This document shows positions 26,001-39,500 of a DNA stretch of 64,000 nucleotides, one piece after another (the stretch's first letter is position 1; each line of letters opens with the position of its first letter). The stretch spans positions 20,685,984-20,749,983 of the forward strand of contig NC_092564.1 of assembly GCF_037975245.1 (NCBI RefSeq), in the 5' to 3' direction. The stretch comes from Apostichopus japonicus. Its lineage: Eukaryota > Echinodermata > Holothuroidea > Aspidochirotida > Stichopodidae. The position numbers and the translations under genes are program-made. A model generated the notes under the pieces. That model had not been told where the DNA came from and made no database searches. It was given only the letters and a program-made list of their open reading frames with translations.

Positions 26001-28690
26001 GTCCTACTTGTGTTAGGATATTTTCAACATAACAGATGTGCAATCCCCTCCCTCACCCCACCCCTCACCCTTTAACCATACCTCCATGCTTTAATTTCCT
26101 TAAAGATCATTTTACATTACAAACATCACATGACAAGACCTTACATAAAAAAAACACTTTTCAAATATGATGCTTCTTGGTAAATTGAAACCCTGCTTTA
26201 CTTGTACTATTGTACTTGTATTTAGGTTGCTCCCTGTAGTGTCTGATAACTTAAACATATAAACTACTATGAAATTCGGCCAATAAGCTAGTGAGTCTAG
26301 TTGTAATCCTGGAGTCTTCAGATCATAGCTTACTGTTTCAGATGTCCTTGTTCATTAACATTGTCTTTCTATCGTTACTGTTTTACAAATAAATTAAGCG
26401 TTTATCAATGCTGTCAGAATCAGTCTCACTTGTTGTACCATTTGGTATGATATAATAAAGGTATCAGGTGGACAACACAAAATGAACCTCCCCTCCCCCC
26501 CCCCCCCCTCTAACATTTACGATCACCAAATTTGTATTATGTACATATTCACCATCAGGCAACATGTGTGATATATAACATGACGAAGAGGGAAAAAACA
26601 AAAATCAAAACATTCAGCCTATGTTCATGTTCATGATAAAAATATGGCAAGTAAATTTACCAGCCTGACAAATTGAAATGTAATATTGCACAATTTATAG
26701 AGGCCAGAGCAATTAAAGTAAAAGAAAAATAAACTGAAATGCCATAAGACAGCTAACTGCACATTTTACATCTTTTTATAGCCAACAGAAACTGGCAAAA
26801 AGTATGTATTTACTTTCAGAATTTTGTCCAGAATAAAAAAGAATGTAATACACATTATTTGAATAAAATGAAAATGATTGAAATGCTCCTACTAATTCCT
26901 GCTGAAAGTGCACCAGGCAAATATGATGAAGCAAGCATTAAAATAATAATGGCAAAATGAGATTGGAATTGTAAATGCATAGATAGATATTAAACAAACT
27001 ACGAAGAAGGAAAAAAAAGCAAGTTATTGCACAATGGTTAACACCTAGGGATAATAAATTATTATTGAATAAACTGGCAAGAGAAACATACTGAGATACA
27101 ACAAGTTTTATATACACAGATTACCAACGAAGAAACACAAAACTTGGGAAGGTTGAAGTGAGTTCCTCTCAGCTACTTATAATAAGTTCCTTGAAATTAA
27201 GTTTATAATTATGGGCTCCTATGATTCATGTCAATTTTTGGATAAAATATTTGACATGATTTTATACTGAATTCCTATAACATAATTCATTCCTTGAATA
27301 GTTTAATAGTTTTTCCTTTCAATTCTTTCCTATTTCATGTGACTGATAAATATAAATCAAGCTAATTATTCATTTATGCCATCACATATTATTGTCCTGT
27401 GGGTGTGCTCATCTAAATAAAGTGATAAAACAGCAAAAACTCATTTCTATGTGAACAACAGAACATGAGCGCTTTGATGCTGGGAGGTGACTCAATGTAG
27501 CTCGCCGATACACAAGCTCTGTTTGTATATTTTGGAAATCTCAGACTTTGCTATTCCTTAGAAAATATGGTACATTTAAGGAGAAATAAACTCTAGGTTT
27601 TTGCAGTGTACATGCGATAGGTGATCATTTTCAATGTTGTTAAATAGGAGCTTGTCTGGAAAATTGGAAAAAAATTGGAAAATCTGAAAACATTGGAATA
27701 TTGGTACAAACCAGTTTGAATATAACCTCTGACCAACCAAGCTTTGCTAAAAAATTGCAGGATTACAATTGGTCCAGACCAGACAACTAAAAATGCCCCC
27801 CACAACAATGAATACATTTACTGACTAAGTTTCAAATACATTTGGCTCATGAAACCTTTTTCTACAGATCGTAAGTTTTAACACACAATTTAATTACACC
27901 ATTCAATCCAAACAAACAAAACTCAAGCAATGCCAATACTATTTCAACATTTAGGATGGATGTTATGATCACTATGTATTGATATTAAACATTGGAACAG
28001 TGGTTTTTGAAGTGCATGAAAGAGGTGTAATAGTGAAAAATATTAAACAAAACTATTTAGACATTAGAATACAACTGACAATTCTTCTTTATATAAATAG
28101 CTATGAAGCCAACAACATTTTTGCAAAGCAAAATGGTGATAACTTTTATAGCATGTTATTAGCATGGCTAAGTCATACAAACTCTTAAGTTGTAGCATAT
28201 TAAACAAGGTGGAATGCCAGATGCAAAAATGTCAAAGTAGCTAAATAAAATTGGTAAATCCACTCCAGTAATTAGTAAACACTATGACCAGCTAGTATTA
28301 CACAATCAATTGATTCCACGTGACCAAGTTTAGCTTTGGTCTAAACATCAAATAAATACCTGAACGCCCTTTCGATCTTACTTTATTCCTGGCAGTGAAA
28401 CTTTTTGGTTTTGTATGAAAGAACAACAGGCTGTGAACTTCAATCTCTCAGTTTCGAGAAGAGAGATGAATAACAACCTAACTATACCTATCAAATAAAG
28501 ACAGCTATTTTCAGAAGCCTTTATTTTATTTTTTAAATTAAAATATGTAGATACATCTAGCAGTTCAAAATCAGTCACTTAAAGTTTTCTTCATGCAGAA
28601 CATACTGAGTAAAGTTTAATGACATCATAATGCAGATGCTATAAAAAGATGAATTGAAGCAGAATTTTCTTGTTGATGTATTCATAGTCA

Positions 28691-28691
<1 letters not shown>

Positions 28692-28724
<33 letters not shown>
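28692..28724. repeat. Poly(A) tract on the plus strand, about 33 bases
   Basis: This is a long pure A run flanked by AT-rich unique sequence. It could be a retroposed tail in plus-strand orientation, but no recognisable retroposed body precedes it. Confidence 0.9.
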
Positions 28725-28728
<4 letters not shown>

Positions 28729-30000
28729 ATTGTTATAATATTTCTTTTAGATGTTCTGGTTATCCAGACATTCACCTTTCAAATATGCTTAATATCTATA
28801 AATTTACATTATTGGCTAAACTGACTCCAGTCCTTCATACAGGACCAAAATAAAATATAATTTGGTTCTTCCATTGTTTTGTAAATTCCAATGAATAACC
28901 CAACAAATGCTCTTTTGACTTACATACAAACAACAGAACACCCATAGATGACACCCAACATCATTTTGTTCTTGGACAAAATTTGTGATGCACTGTAAAC
29001 ATGTTATTTTGAGGCCATCAAACGTCTGGTGTTTTCTCTATTTAATTTTGTAATGCTGCTTAGGAGAAGCTTTAAAAGAATAGTGAAAGGTTAACTATTT
29101 AATGTTTTTTTTCATTGGATACTTGACTGGTAACAGAGAAACATATGCTTAGGATTCTTCTGAGAGTTACATTCAATTTTCTACATAGTGTTACCGATAG
29201 AATATATAATTTTAATTTACCTATAATACCCGTACAACCCTGTACAAAGACTGAAGCTTATAGTATTGATTCTGAAAAATAGACCAAAGTAAGTTTGATA
29301 GTCCTACTCATTTGGAAGTTTGACTTTAACTTTATGGCATCAGTTAATTGATGTGGTAATCTAACTGACTGCCTCATTTGTAAAATAAATATACAGGTCC
29401 AATAGCAGAACTGATGTTAATAATCTCTATGGTAACATAAAATAAATCTGGCAATTGAAAATGGACAAAAATGAATACGATTGGTAGTTTGTAAAAGTAC
29501 TGTTAAAATCACAAAATATTCACAATATCTTCTACATAGACAAGTACACATAAAGCACTACAACAGTATTGTTGCCATAGAAACAAAGAATAATAAAAAG
29601 TGATAGAATTGCAAACATTTCTCTGATGGCAGAGAAGGGGTCTCTCGCGTGATAGACAAGACATACCACACGTCTCCTAGGCTCAGAACTGATCACTTGG
29701 AATCATATATAAAACCTCTATGAAGACTGACGCACGAGTGCAAAGATGTGTAGCAGGGATTTTGTACAAAGAACCCCAGCATTATCAGTATTTTCTGAGA
29801 AATCACATCAACAAATTTCAAAGCTGCTGCACAAAATGTAAACATCACAATATTCCCTGATAAAGCCCAAATCTTGTTCCATTTCTTGATAACTGGTTAT
29901 AGCCAGCTCATATTTAGTACATTAGGGAGTTTGACAGGCCAGATAAGCTCTCAACTGTTCCTTGAGCGATCTGTTAATTGATTGGGGTAGTCTATAGGTC

Positions 30001-30102
30001 ATGAAGGAGAGTTTCTGTTACAATGGTTTTGTTGGCATAGCTAACAGTTTCTGGAACTCTTTGCCATTGTATATGAAAACTGCTCCTATTGTTAATTCAT
30101 CC
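30001..30102 (+). pseudogene. LINE-like reverse transcriptase C-terminal fragment
   Basis: This 34-codon stretch reads FCYNGFVGIANSFWNSLPLY followed by MKTAPIVNS. The pattern (aromatic, Gly, W-N-S-L-P, then a basic/hydrophobic segment) is typical of the extreme C-terminus of non-LTR retrotransposon polyproteins of the jockey/CR1 type. It then runs into Pro-rich low complexity with no further family signal. It is a truncated relic, with nothing of the catalytic reverse transcriptase present. Identification rests on one short motif. Confidence 0.45.
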
Positions 30103-30198
30103 CACCCCCCTCCCCCAACCCTCCCTGGCCACCTCCAGCCTCTCACATTCTTCCTATCAACATTCACAGCTAGGACTCCCCCTTTCCTTCCTTTTAAA

Positions 30199-30294
30199 CT
30201 CCATTACTAATTACCTCCATTACTAATTACCTCCATTACTAATTACCTCCATTACTAATTACCTCCATTACTAATTACCTCCATTACTAATTAC
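30199..30294. repeat. 16-bp tandem repeat, six copies, each with TAATTA
   Basis: The unit CTCCATTACTAATTAC is repeated six times in nearly perfect register. Each unit carries one CTAATTA, the core recognised by many homeodomain proteins, so six such sites are spaced exactly 16 bp apart. Confidence 0.95.
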
Positions 30295-30597
30295 TTCAAT
30301 GTACTAATACCTCCCATTGTTACGCTCCTCAGAGTTGATCTCCACAGCCCTTGATCCTCTCATAGCTCTTTCCTTCATCTTACTTCTCCTTTGTTGTTGT
30401 CTATTTTAGCTCTATATTAATTGCTCATTTGTCTGTCTCTTAATGTGCTATTAGTCTGTTTTTGATTCAGTTAGCCTCTGAAGAAGATCATGCTAGGATC
30501 AAGATGTCAAGCTCTAGAAATTTTACATATTTACCTACACAGGCATTTTGCAGTAGATAAGCAGTTTGCTTACAGTTTTTTTCTCTCATAAATTCAT

Positions 30598-30966
30598 TTA
30601 AACGGCATTGAAGACTCGCCCCAAACCGTGTGCGGCCATCTGAAAAAGTTAACTTTCTGTTGCTTGCAAGTGACGTTTTGTGCGTGTCGCTACAAAATGC
30701 AGATAGTAATGAAACGTCATACCTTGTTATCTTTAGCTGGACCTGAGATGTCCATCGCTGTATCGTTTGTATACTGTGCTGTGGGTATTGACCGCAGCTG
30801 TATGTACTGACTGCACACTAGTGTCTAATTACCGACGGTAGCAAGCTGTGTGTGTATTTTCTGGGATCGATGGTGGTGTTTAACACTTCTGTTACACCTC
30901 ATTCGAAACTAGGTCAGATTACCGGCATAAGACGTTTTTTTTTGCGCGAGTCTTCAAACCCTTTAA
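30598..30966 (+). mobile_element. MITE copy 1 (about 369 bp)
   Basis: A second copy lies inverted at 41233-41603. The ends are inverted repeats: left TTTAAACGGCATTGAAGACT, right the complement of TTAAAGGGTTTGAAGACTCG. The element is bounded by TTTAA/TTAA-like sequence. It has no transposase. A 60-codon frame inside is shared with the other copy only because the two elements are similar. It lies 3' of the ARM-TIR-SAM gene. Confidence 0.8.
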
Positions 30967-31887
30967 TTTCGGTTCATATTTCGGTTGGTCAGTGCCATGA
31001 ACATTTTTTTCTGGAGATCAGTGCTTTAGAAATGCATATATTATCTATTATTGCTTCTGTGTCCCTATGCAGCCCTGCTACACATATGGTCAATTTGATC
31101 TATCTTCCCTCCGTTGCAAGTAAAGAAAATGTAAGAGAAGGAATTATTACTCATTCTGACATTAACACAGTTCACTTCTCACATCAACATCAGCTGGATT
31201 AATAACTAGTTATTAACAATCAAGAACTACTCATAACACATGCATGCTGTGTCTGTATTAAACATCCTGGGCTACGTCACACTTATATGTGACCTCCACC
31301 TGCACCCCCCCCCCCTGCACCCCACCACCCCTCTTCACTCCTTTAAAAGCAATTATCATTCTTTCCAGTTTTATTTAACAAAGTATAACAATTCTTATTT
31401 TCCACATGTTGTAATTTTGATACAAAATATTCCAAATAAATACCATTAGCAAGCTATGAATTGAGAGTCGTCCGTGGCCCTTTATTATTTATACAAGTTT
31501 CCCATCATCTCACTTTCTTTTTCTCATCATGAATTTAATTGCCAGAGCCATATTTCTGTTGTGAATTGAAATCCTTGAGGACTGTACCCAGTCATACACT
31601 CCGATGCAACGTTTACTTTCCATGTGACCTCAATGTATTCAGGTCTTGGTGGTGTGAGCATATGATATGTTAGCATCATAGCAGACACCTAGGCTACCTG
31701 CACTGCTAATTAATAACCAGCACTTACTTAATTTTATTAAACACAACAACCGTACATGTGTACCAGAGATTGTGACTCTACAGTTTGAACTCTCTCGAAA
31801 GCATTTGAAAGGTCGTGACAATGGGACAGAATGACAGATTGTTCTTTTCTGTTATCCTAGCAACAATACAAACAAGAAATACCAGGA

Positions 31888-33534
31888 TCATCTAATATCT
31901 TGTAAAGCCTCTGTAAACCTGAGAATGTCAAAGAAATTAGAAATACCCAGATCCTCTTTAAGACTCCTGAAGAAGAACTCGGGTGCTTCCTGACGGAGGG
32001 CTTTCATCTGATGAAGAAGCTTGCCGGTGCATTCTTGAAAGGAATCTCGGTACCTGAATGAGAAGATGATGCCAAATATTAAAATTGCTCAATTACCGAT
32101 GAATGCCGTTCCAAGAAGGTGATCAAAATGCATAATTCCATCAGCTTTATGTTGACTTAACAGAAAATCTCCAGATTCTTGGATGGAAACTGAGGCAGAA
32201 GTACAGAAAAAGGTTTCAAGGCTTACAGTCTTGTATGAAGGCAAGGCTTTCTCACAGGACTTTACAACATTTTTACTGCCTGGTCACTTGGTAACTTGTC
32301 ACAGCAACAAAACTCTGTTTGCACGATTCAAACAGTCACTCCCAACCGCATCATGGTAAGCCCTGTTATTCTTTGTTTGTGGGTTTGTTAATAACTGTAA
32401 AGGACATCTTTAGGCAGAATCTTAGTCTTGATATGTGCTAGGATTGCTTCAGTAGCTTTCAAGGTTTATCAAGATATTTGACACAATTTTGTCTTTGACA
32501 AAACTAACACATTATAAACAGGTCATTAGAGGCCATAAGCATCTTTTATGTTGTTTTTCCCATTGAATTTCGTGTTGTATTTGAGAAACTGATCTGGGTA
32601 TAGGAATATATAGTCCGGTCACTTAAGTTGACAAAATTTCACTTGTTTAAAGTGTCATGTTTCAAAAATGAAAAAGTGTTATATAAAGAAATGAAACTTG
32701 GACAAAAAAGTGATGTATTTTAATAATCTACAACATATCCAAATTAATTGTATGCCGGCCTTAGAGTCAAACTTTTAAATATGTAAAATATATTTGAGTT
32801 TTGTTTACAAATAACTGCTATAAATACATATATTCACATATTCATATTCATATATATTCATACATTCAGTTGCTATAGAAATTTGATTATCTTTGTACAG
32901 CAGGTTGTGAAACTACAGCAGATTTTTTTTGCTTATGATAAATTTGACTATGAATAATAATCCACATGGATGATGTATTAGAGAAAATATTAACAAAACT
33001 TGTTATGATTTCTTATCCTACGGTTAGTTTTATTATTCGACAGTAACTTCTCTCGTCATTCTGACCGAGTCATATAAAATATTTACTCAATGTTGGATTC
33101 TCCATCAATCTCACAAAGAGGGTTATCAGTTTACAAGAATTAATATGCTCTTAATTTAGCGATCACTAAGTCTGATACAGAGACTTTGTGTCCTGCAAGA
33201 ATTTCTTCTCATATTTTCCTGTATTTCTTTCGCAAAACCTTTGAAACATAACGTCATCCTTCCTGGTAGGAACTCGGTGGACTAAAAGTAACAGTTTATT
33301 TTTTTAATGGTAGATATTTCTTCTTAAAACACAGATTACGAATAAACGCAAATCATGCGGCAGCAGCATTAAGGCTGATGGGTTCTCACTTTTCAAGGTT
33401 ATGTTCCATAAGCCATGACTGTACGTCCTCTGCTCTCCAGTTCACGGTCCCTGGTGGTGATGCTTGGCAGCTTAGTTCACACGACTTGGTAATGTCTGGC
33501 TCAACGGTTTCTTCTACGAAGACAGAATCCGGAG
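31888..33534 (-). other. SAM-domain exons of the ARM-TIR-SAM gene
   Basis: Exon 9 (33534-33390) ends in phase 2 at donor GTGAGA. The next in-frame codon in genomic DNA would be a TGA, so splicing is needed to avoid termination. Exon 10 (32053-31888) completes Lys673 and continues YRDSFQECTGKLLHQM, then DLGISNFFDILRF, and ends after ALQDIR. The Trp657, EDVQSWL and DLGI positions fit the SAM helical fold. SAM domains often drive oligomer formation, as in the SARM1 octamer. Confidence 0.9.
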
Positions 33535-36500
33535 CTGATAATAGCAGGAAGGCAGAGAGAGAGAGACCAATACGACACCAGATTACTAATAAGAAGCTTT
33601 TTTTATTTGGCAATCAGATTCAGCTGATTTTATCAAGTATTGTTCAACAAAATTAAGGATTGCAACTGATCAAACTATTAAAGTCACCCTGCAAGATTTG
33701 TTTCGGCCAATGAAGTTGTATTTGATAACAAGTATTAAACTAACATTTGCATATTTGGTTCATAAGTCTTACTAACCAGTTGACGGCTCCATTCTGGGTA
33801 GAGAGAGACGTGTTAAATCCTAAAAAAGTATATGAGGAATAACACAATAGCAAGCTGAGAACAAATCGAGTGCATCTTTGTGAGAATTTTATCACAAAAA
33901 GAACAAAGGTAACTATACTGCCTTTAGTTCTGGATGGTTCAACCAAGTCGAAAACTATGAAATTCAATGAAAGTTTGTGGCTGTACATGCCTCTCTAACC
34001 AGCTATCAGTTAAAGATTTTAAACTCTAAATTAATTGCTAAACTTCAGCTTTTCTATAGAAGCCCCCTGTAAATGTAGGGTATTTGTACTTACTTTCAAA
34101 CGAACCCTTTGAACTATCCAGTTCTCTGGTTAGTTTCTGGACACTCTCTTCAAACGGCACAATTCCAGAGAAGTCCATATAGTACTTAGCTCCCAGAATG
34201 AGGCCGAGCCAGCCGTCTGGTTCGTAGTACATATCCATCATCAGCGGGATGATCCACTTCTGGAGCTGGTAGGCGTACTCTGCCTCTGTTGGTGGGAGAC
34301 AGAACCAGACACGGAATTTAATCGCTAAAACTGAAAGCAAACCAAGCTGCAGATATTTGCCACTTTGATCCTTTACACATTGTGTTTCGGCCACCTTTTG
34401 TTCCACTACTCCCACCCCCTTAGCAACTGAAAACCTCCTTCAGCCCATATTATACCAGCTGTGGATGAATGGTTTACATATGAAGCCTGGGGACCAAATT
34501 ATTGTTTATGCCTATACTTGCTTCACAACACCTCCCCCAGGGGTTAACTTGCAATCCAAGGGGGTGTGTGTTCTCAAGGTTAAGAAATGTTGCTTTATGC
34601 CCTTCAAAGACTTGGCCTCTTCCTTGTGCACTTTACCTACTTTACCAAGTTTCATTTGTATCCATGGCAGATGAAAAAACTATGTACTATTTCTTGTCTG
34701 ATCCTCCTCGCTTGAACCAAAATGACCATTGACCCAGGATATTTTAGTCCAATAACATCTCTAACATAGTTCAATAACAAATTCAAAGCTCTTCAACAGA
34801 AGTTTAGTCAGACAGACATATCGATTGCTTTAACATTTGGCTCTTTTGACCAGTCTTGACCAATTACGCTCTACATGAACTAAATAATAATAATATTCAG
34901 CAGTTATTTTTTGATGTTTAAGCGACCACAGAAGATGGAAAACCTGCAAGGGCTTATGGATTACAACTTACATGTTGGGTGGCTTCCAATTCAACATTTT
35001 AATTCAAATTTGAAGTCCTTTACAATTTAAGAAAGTCATTTCAGATGGGAAACCATAGATTGCTCTTGTATGATAAACCCACCTTACTATGACCGATTGC
35101 TAAGCATCATTGCTTCAAATGCCACCATCTTAATCCACTCGGCCACAGAACGGCTACAAATGAATGACTAACCCTTTTCATCATTATTCCCAGGGGATTA
35201 ACGAAAGCTACATCAAACGCGTGCTGTTTCATGCATGTTTTATATGGAAGGGATGTCTAATGCCGTGTGTAAAAAAATTCTGATTTGAGCATCAAGAACT
35301 GACAAAGAAAAGGCAAATTGATAGCTAGATCTGGCATTTCAATCCCAGCAGGAGGTTCATCCAGCCCCTCCAACAAGAAAGAAGGAAACTGATTGCAGAC
35401 TATGATAATTCCAAATATCTCAAAGTAAAGTAAAACCTCAACATCCAAACAAAATAATCCCACATAACAAACCTAAAATTATTATTTCATGTCCTCGTTC
35501 AATCAAGGGACTTAAAAATAGTCATGTCATCAGCATTGATGGAATCCCCCCCGCCCCCAACCTTAGTTTCTTTTGTTCTCAGGTAATTTGCATATTCATA
35601 AGTTGAAAGTACGGATCAGAACTGATCTTGACCAATGGTAACTGAGGGGTGGTACGGGCAGGGGGGGAGGGGGGGAATGGGCACGCACAACTCTCATGCT
35701 TAGATTACTTTGGTCTGTGGGAGTTCTGGTATCAGATGTTCTTGTGTAACATATGTAAGTGCACGTTGATTTTATATTTTTATGCCTTGCTAAAGGCTCA
35801 TATGGCTGTTATTAAATTCTTGTTGCAGGGTGTTGAAGTTAAAATGTACATTATACTTCAAGCTCATCTCAGGCTTGTATTTTTAATATAGCAGTCTATC
35901 ATTTGTATTTGCTTGTAGTCAGGTTTCATGAATGTAGCTGTAGTTTTTTCACCATTTAAGTTGTTCCACTTGATTTGTGCTAACTGTTTGATTTTTCAGT
36001 ATTATTATATATACTTTTTTTTAGTTATTGGTTCTTTATTGTCTATGATATTTCTGTATATTTTCCCAGAAAGCTGCAGTAAATCAGAAAATGTCCCCAG
36101 AGAAGCTTTGTATTGCTGGAAGCCATGCGCATGTTTCTTTTCCCTTCTAAGATTTGTAAGTTGTGACACACTGTTGTTTATACATGTATATTGTCAGCCT
36201 AGGTGAATGTTCATCAATATTATGGGTATGCACTTTTACTTCTTGCTGCAAAATCACTTTTCTGTTTCAAGCACATTTCCATATATGAAATTCTGTATGA
36301 TCTTCTGTATGATTTTCAATCTGATTCATAATCCTTGGGGTTGGGGAGGAGGAGGGGAGATAAATGATATGGAAAAAATATGCCCAAGACAAAAATAAAA
36401 GACTTTACCTGTCCTGCAATTAGGGCTCATCTTATATCCTTCTGACATACAGATGATAACTGCTGCAGCCTTTTCCACAGCTTCTGCCATCGCTTGGAGT

Positions 36501-39500
36501 GTTGAGCCACACATTCTGTCTACATCTACCCAGACTATATAGCCAGCAGCCTTTAAATGGAGAGGGAAAAAAATTATGTCTAGACATAACCTTTGTAAAA
36601 TATCCTGCAAATACAACAGAACTGATTCAAAGCAAAACCAAGCTAGTTTCCATTTGCAGTACAATTTCTCACGCCATAAAACATAATATCCCGAAGGAAA
36701 ATTTTGGATGAATATCGTTTTTTCTGCCATATGGATAATTCAAGAGATGTTTAAGGTCTGCAATACATTTCAAAGCAATCGTTGACGCATCAACAAAGCC
36801 TACCACACTATTACAACAGTTGCAACTAGCCTAGCCTACATACTGTAGCATACCAGTAGGATTACCGTACATGCCGTCCTTGGACATGTTTTCGACCTGA
36901 AGATGGAAGGCAAATTCAGTGATTGTCTATTTATTTACTTCCTTCCAATTGTTAAACTCAAGAGCAACTTAGATGGTAAACATTGCTTTCCTAAATTTTA
37001 GTATGCTAAAAGTTGAAGGAAGTTCTTCCTCTCCAAGTCAACTCCATACCTCTGCACAAGACACTGTAAATGTGGCAGTACACTATGAGTTGATGTATGA
37101 CCCTAGTTTTGAACAGAGCCAAGAAATGTTGGACGATTTAAACAAGATTAGTACCTTTGACCTCAGCAGACAGTTTGTGCGCCCTACTTACTGAGTAATC
37201 CAAACCATTTAGTAGGAGGCGATCCCTATGTAGCCATTCCCCTCCCTGGAGGAGCTAGTCAGTAACTACATTTCCTTGCATTCTATACTGTGTAGCCAGA
37301 GATCAACCCAGTTTATACAAAGAGTACTAATGTATGTCAACTTGTAGCACAAGTACAGACATATCATGAGTACTTCAGTAGAATTAAGCTTGGTTTTGAG
37401 TACAATTTACAAGTACAATCATCTAGGCAAGAGTACAATATTTTGCATTAAATTCCTACACTAGTAACGAATGCCAGTGCTCGTACAGAGCCCCTTACAA
37501 GTCTGGTAGGTATATCCTGTGGTTCTTTCCCAGGCAGTTTATTCTTTATTGTTGCATGTACATTGTATTTATCTATATCCTAACATAACATAACATACTA
37601 ACATATTCAGTGGAGGCCGTATATACTAATGACCTCTCAATCAAACTAACCACTAATACATCTCTTATTTTCAGCACCATCTTCTGAGAGCTCCACTGGT
37701 AACTGATCATCACATGAATCCTTCTTAAGCTGCTCTGTCTGGAACTCTTGGGTCTTCCTCTCTCTGAGCGAACGATACCATAAATTCAAGTTAAGCCATA
37801 TAAATATTTCAACAAAGAGTAATCATTTGCAAAAATCTGATTCTAATGTACATGTTTCAACACGTGCCACAAAGGACAGACCAAAAGTAGCTGATATAAG
37901 AAATTAAAGGGGAGAAGAGAACTTTTTACACCGATCTTTTATAAAACTTTTATGATTATTTGGAATGGTAAAAATGTCAGAACAAAAGCAATTGGACAGA
38001 TCTGAAGCATTGTTACAAAGCATAATTATATGTTAAGTGGAAATATTCAAAATATCCTGCTTGTATTAGAATTGTTAAGCTAAACGGCCAGTTAAGAATT
38101 TATGTAGTATAAAGAAAGAAACATGTCTGTAGTTGCACCACATTGGTTACTTAAGTGAAGAGAATTTTCGTTTCATAACAAAATCTATATATATATATAT
38201 ATATATATATATCTATATATATCTATATATATATATATATATATATACATATAGACCAGGAATTGAAACTTGTTATATAGAAGAATGTCCGCATGGTAGT
38301 GAAGTCACTGGAAATTACAGATTTCTGCTGGATTAGCAGAAGCTTTGGAAAATAGGATTATTTTCAATATGTATCAGATTATTTTAATCCGATTCCATAT
38401 ATTGAAATATATATATGTGTTCCAGTTAGATAATTTGTGTATTTGCCTTAAATGTTTTATTTCAGTAAGGCTTTCACTATGATTTGTGAAATTGTTGTGT
38501 AATACTTAGCCATATATACATAAATAAGAACCACTCATCATAAGGCAATGTGTTGATTGCTGCACTGATGAGATTCCCTCAAGAAGTTTTTGAATTATTG
38601 GGACTTCTTGATTGTTGAATACTAGGCAACAAAGATATTACAAAACAACGAAGTTCATTGTTAAGTTCAAGTCAGTACTGAATAAAGAAGTCCAAAATTT
38701 TGAAAATGTCTGATTCTATACATTACAAGATATGCAGTTAATACTATAACATGAATTTTTTCTGGCAGACACACTTTTCAAGATGGCAGGCAATAATGCC
38801 TATGTAACATTCATAAGGTGAAACCAGAAGATCAACAGGCTTTAAGTGATTCCTTGTCAGGTTTTTGAGAACTCTAGTTTGGGTAACTCTATTTTTCGAG
38901 AAAAATATTTAAATAAGCAAAGCTTCTTTTTTTGACAAAAATATATTTTTGCCTCTTTGACCTCCAAGAAATAAATTTTTGGGGACACCAAAATATATTT
39001 CTGGAAGAAAGAGACCAGCCAAAATATATATAGAAAATATATAGAATAAAGAGAGAACCAAAATACATTTCTCAAAAAGCAGAGATGTGAAAATATATTA
39101 CAGACATGCCAATAATATTTTTTTGCTCAGAGGGACTAATGAGCCATCGTAGAACTGTTTGCATTAACTTACTTTTACTATCAACACTGCCCTCGTCCTC
39201 AATACTCTTCCTGACTTGACGAAGCATCCACATTGTTCCCTTGGCAGACAATTCCACTGCTTTGTTACCGCACGACTGCAAATGCCTCAAACTGCTTAGA
39301 GCCTTCTCATTGGTGGACAGTAATTTGCATATAGAAGGATCAAATGATAAACTCCACAGAGCTTCTGTGGCGGCCTCTTGTTCTAATATGTCTTCACTGT
39401 TCAGCATATTGATGAAAGGAGGAAGCCCATTGGCTGATTGAATCTAAGAAATAAATAAAATGTAAAATTATCATCAGAAATATGTAAATGATGATCCCAA

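Larger units (their letters stand above)
23090..31887. other. 8.8-kb intergenic region with no gene seen
   Basis: This AT-rich sequence lies between two converging genes. Part of it is probably 3' UTR of one or both; an AATAAA on the minus strand near 31482-31487 is a candidate signal for the ARM-TIR-SAM gene. It contains G/C homopolymers (near 24048 and 26495), a 33-base A tract at about 28692-28724, a LINE-like tail near 30.0 kb, a 16-bp tandem repeat and a MITE copy. No frame has domain content or flanking splice sites that I would support. Confidence 0.55.

Noticed and set aside
30628-30810. 60-codon frame similar to a 66-codon frame at 41371-41571
   Set aside because: The similarity is due to both lying inside copies of the same MITE. 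There is no sign of selection for protein.
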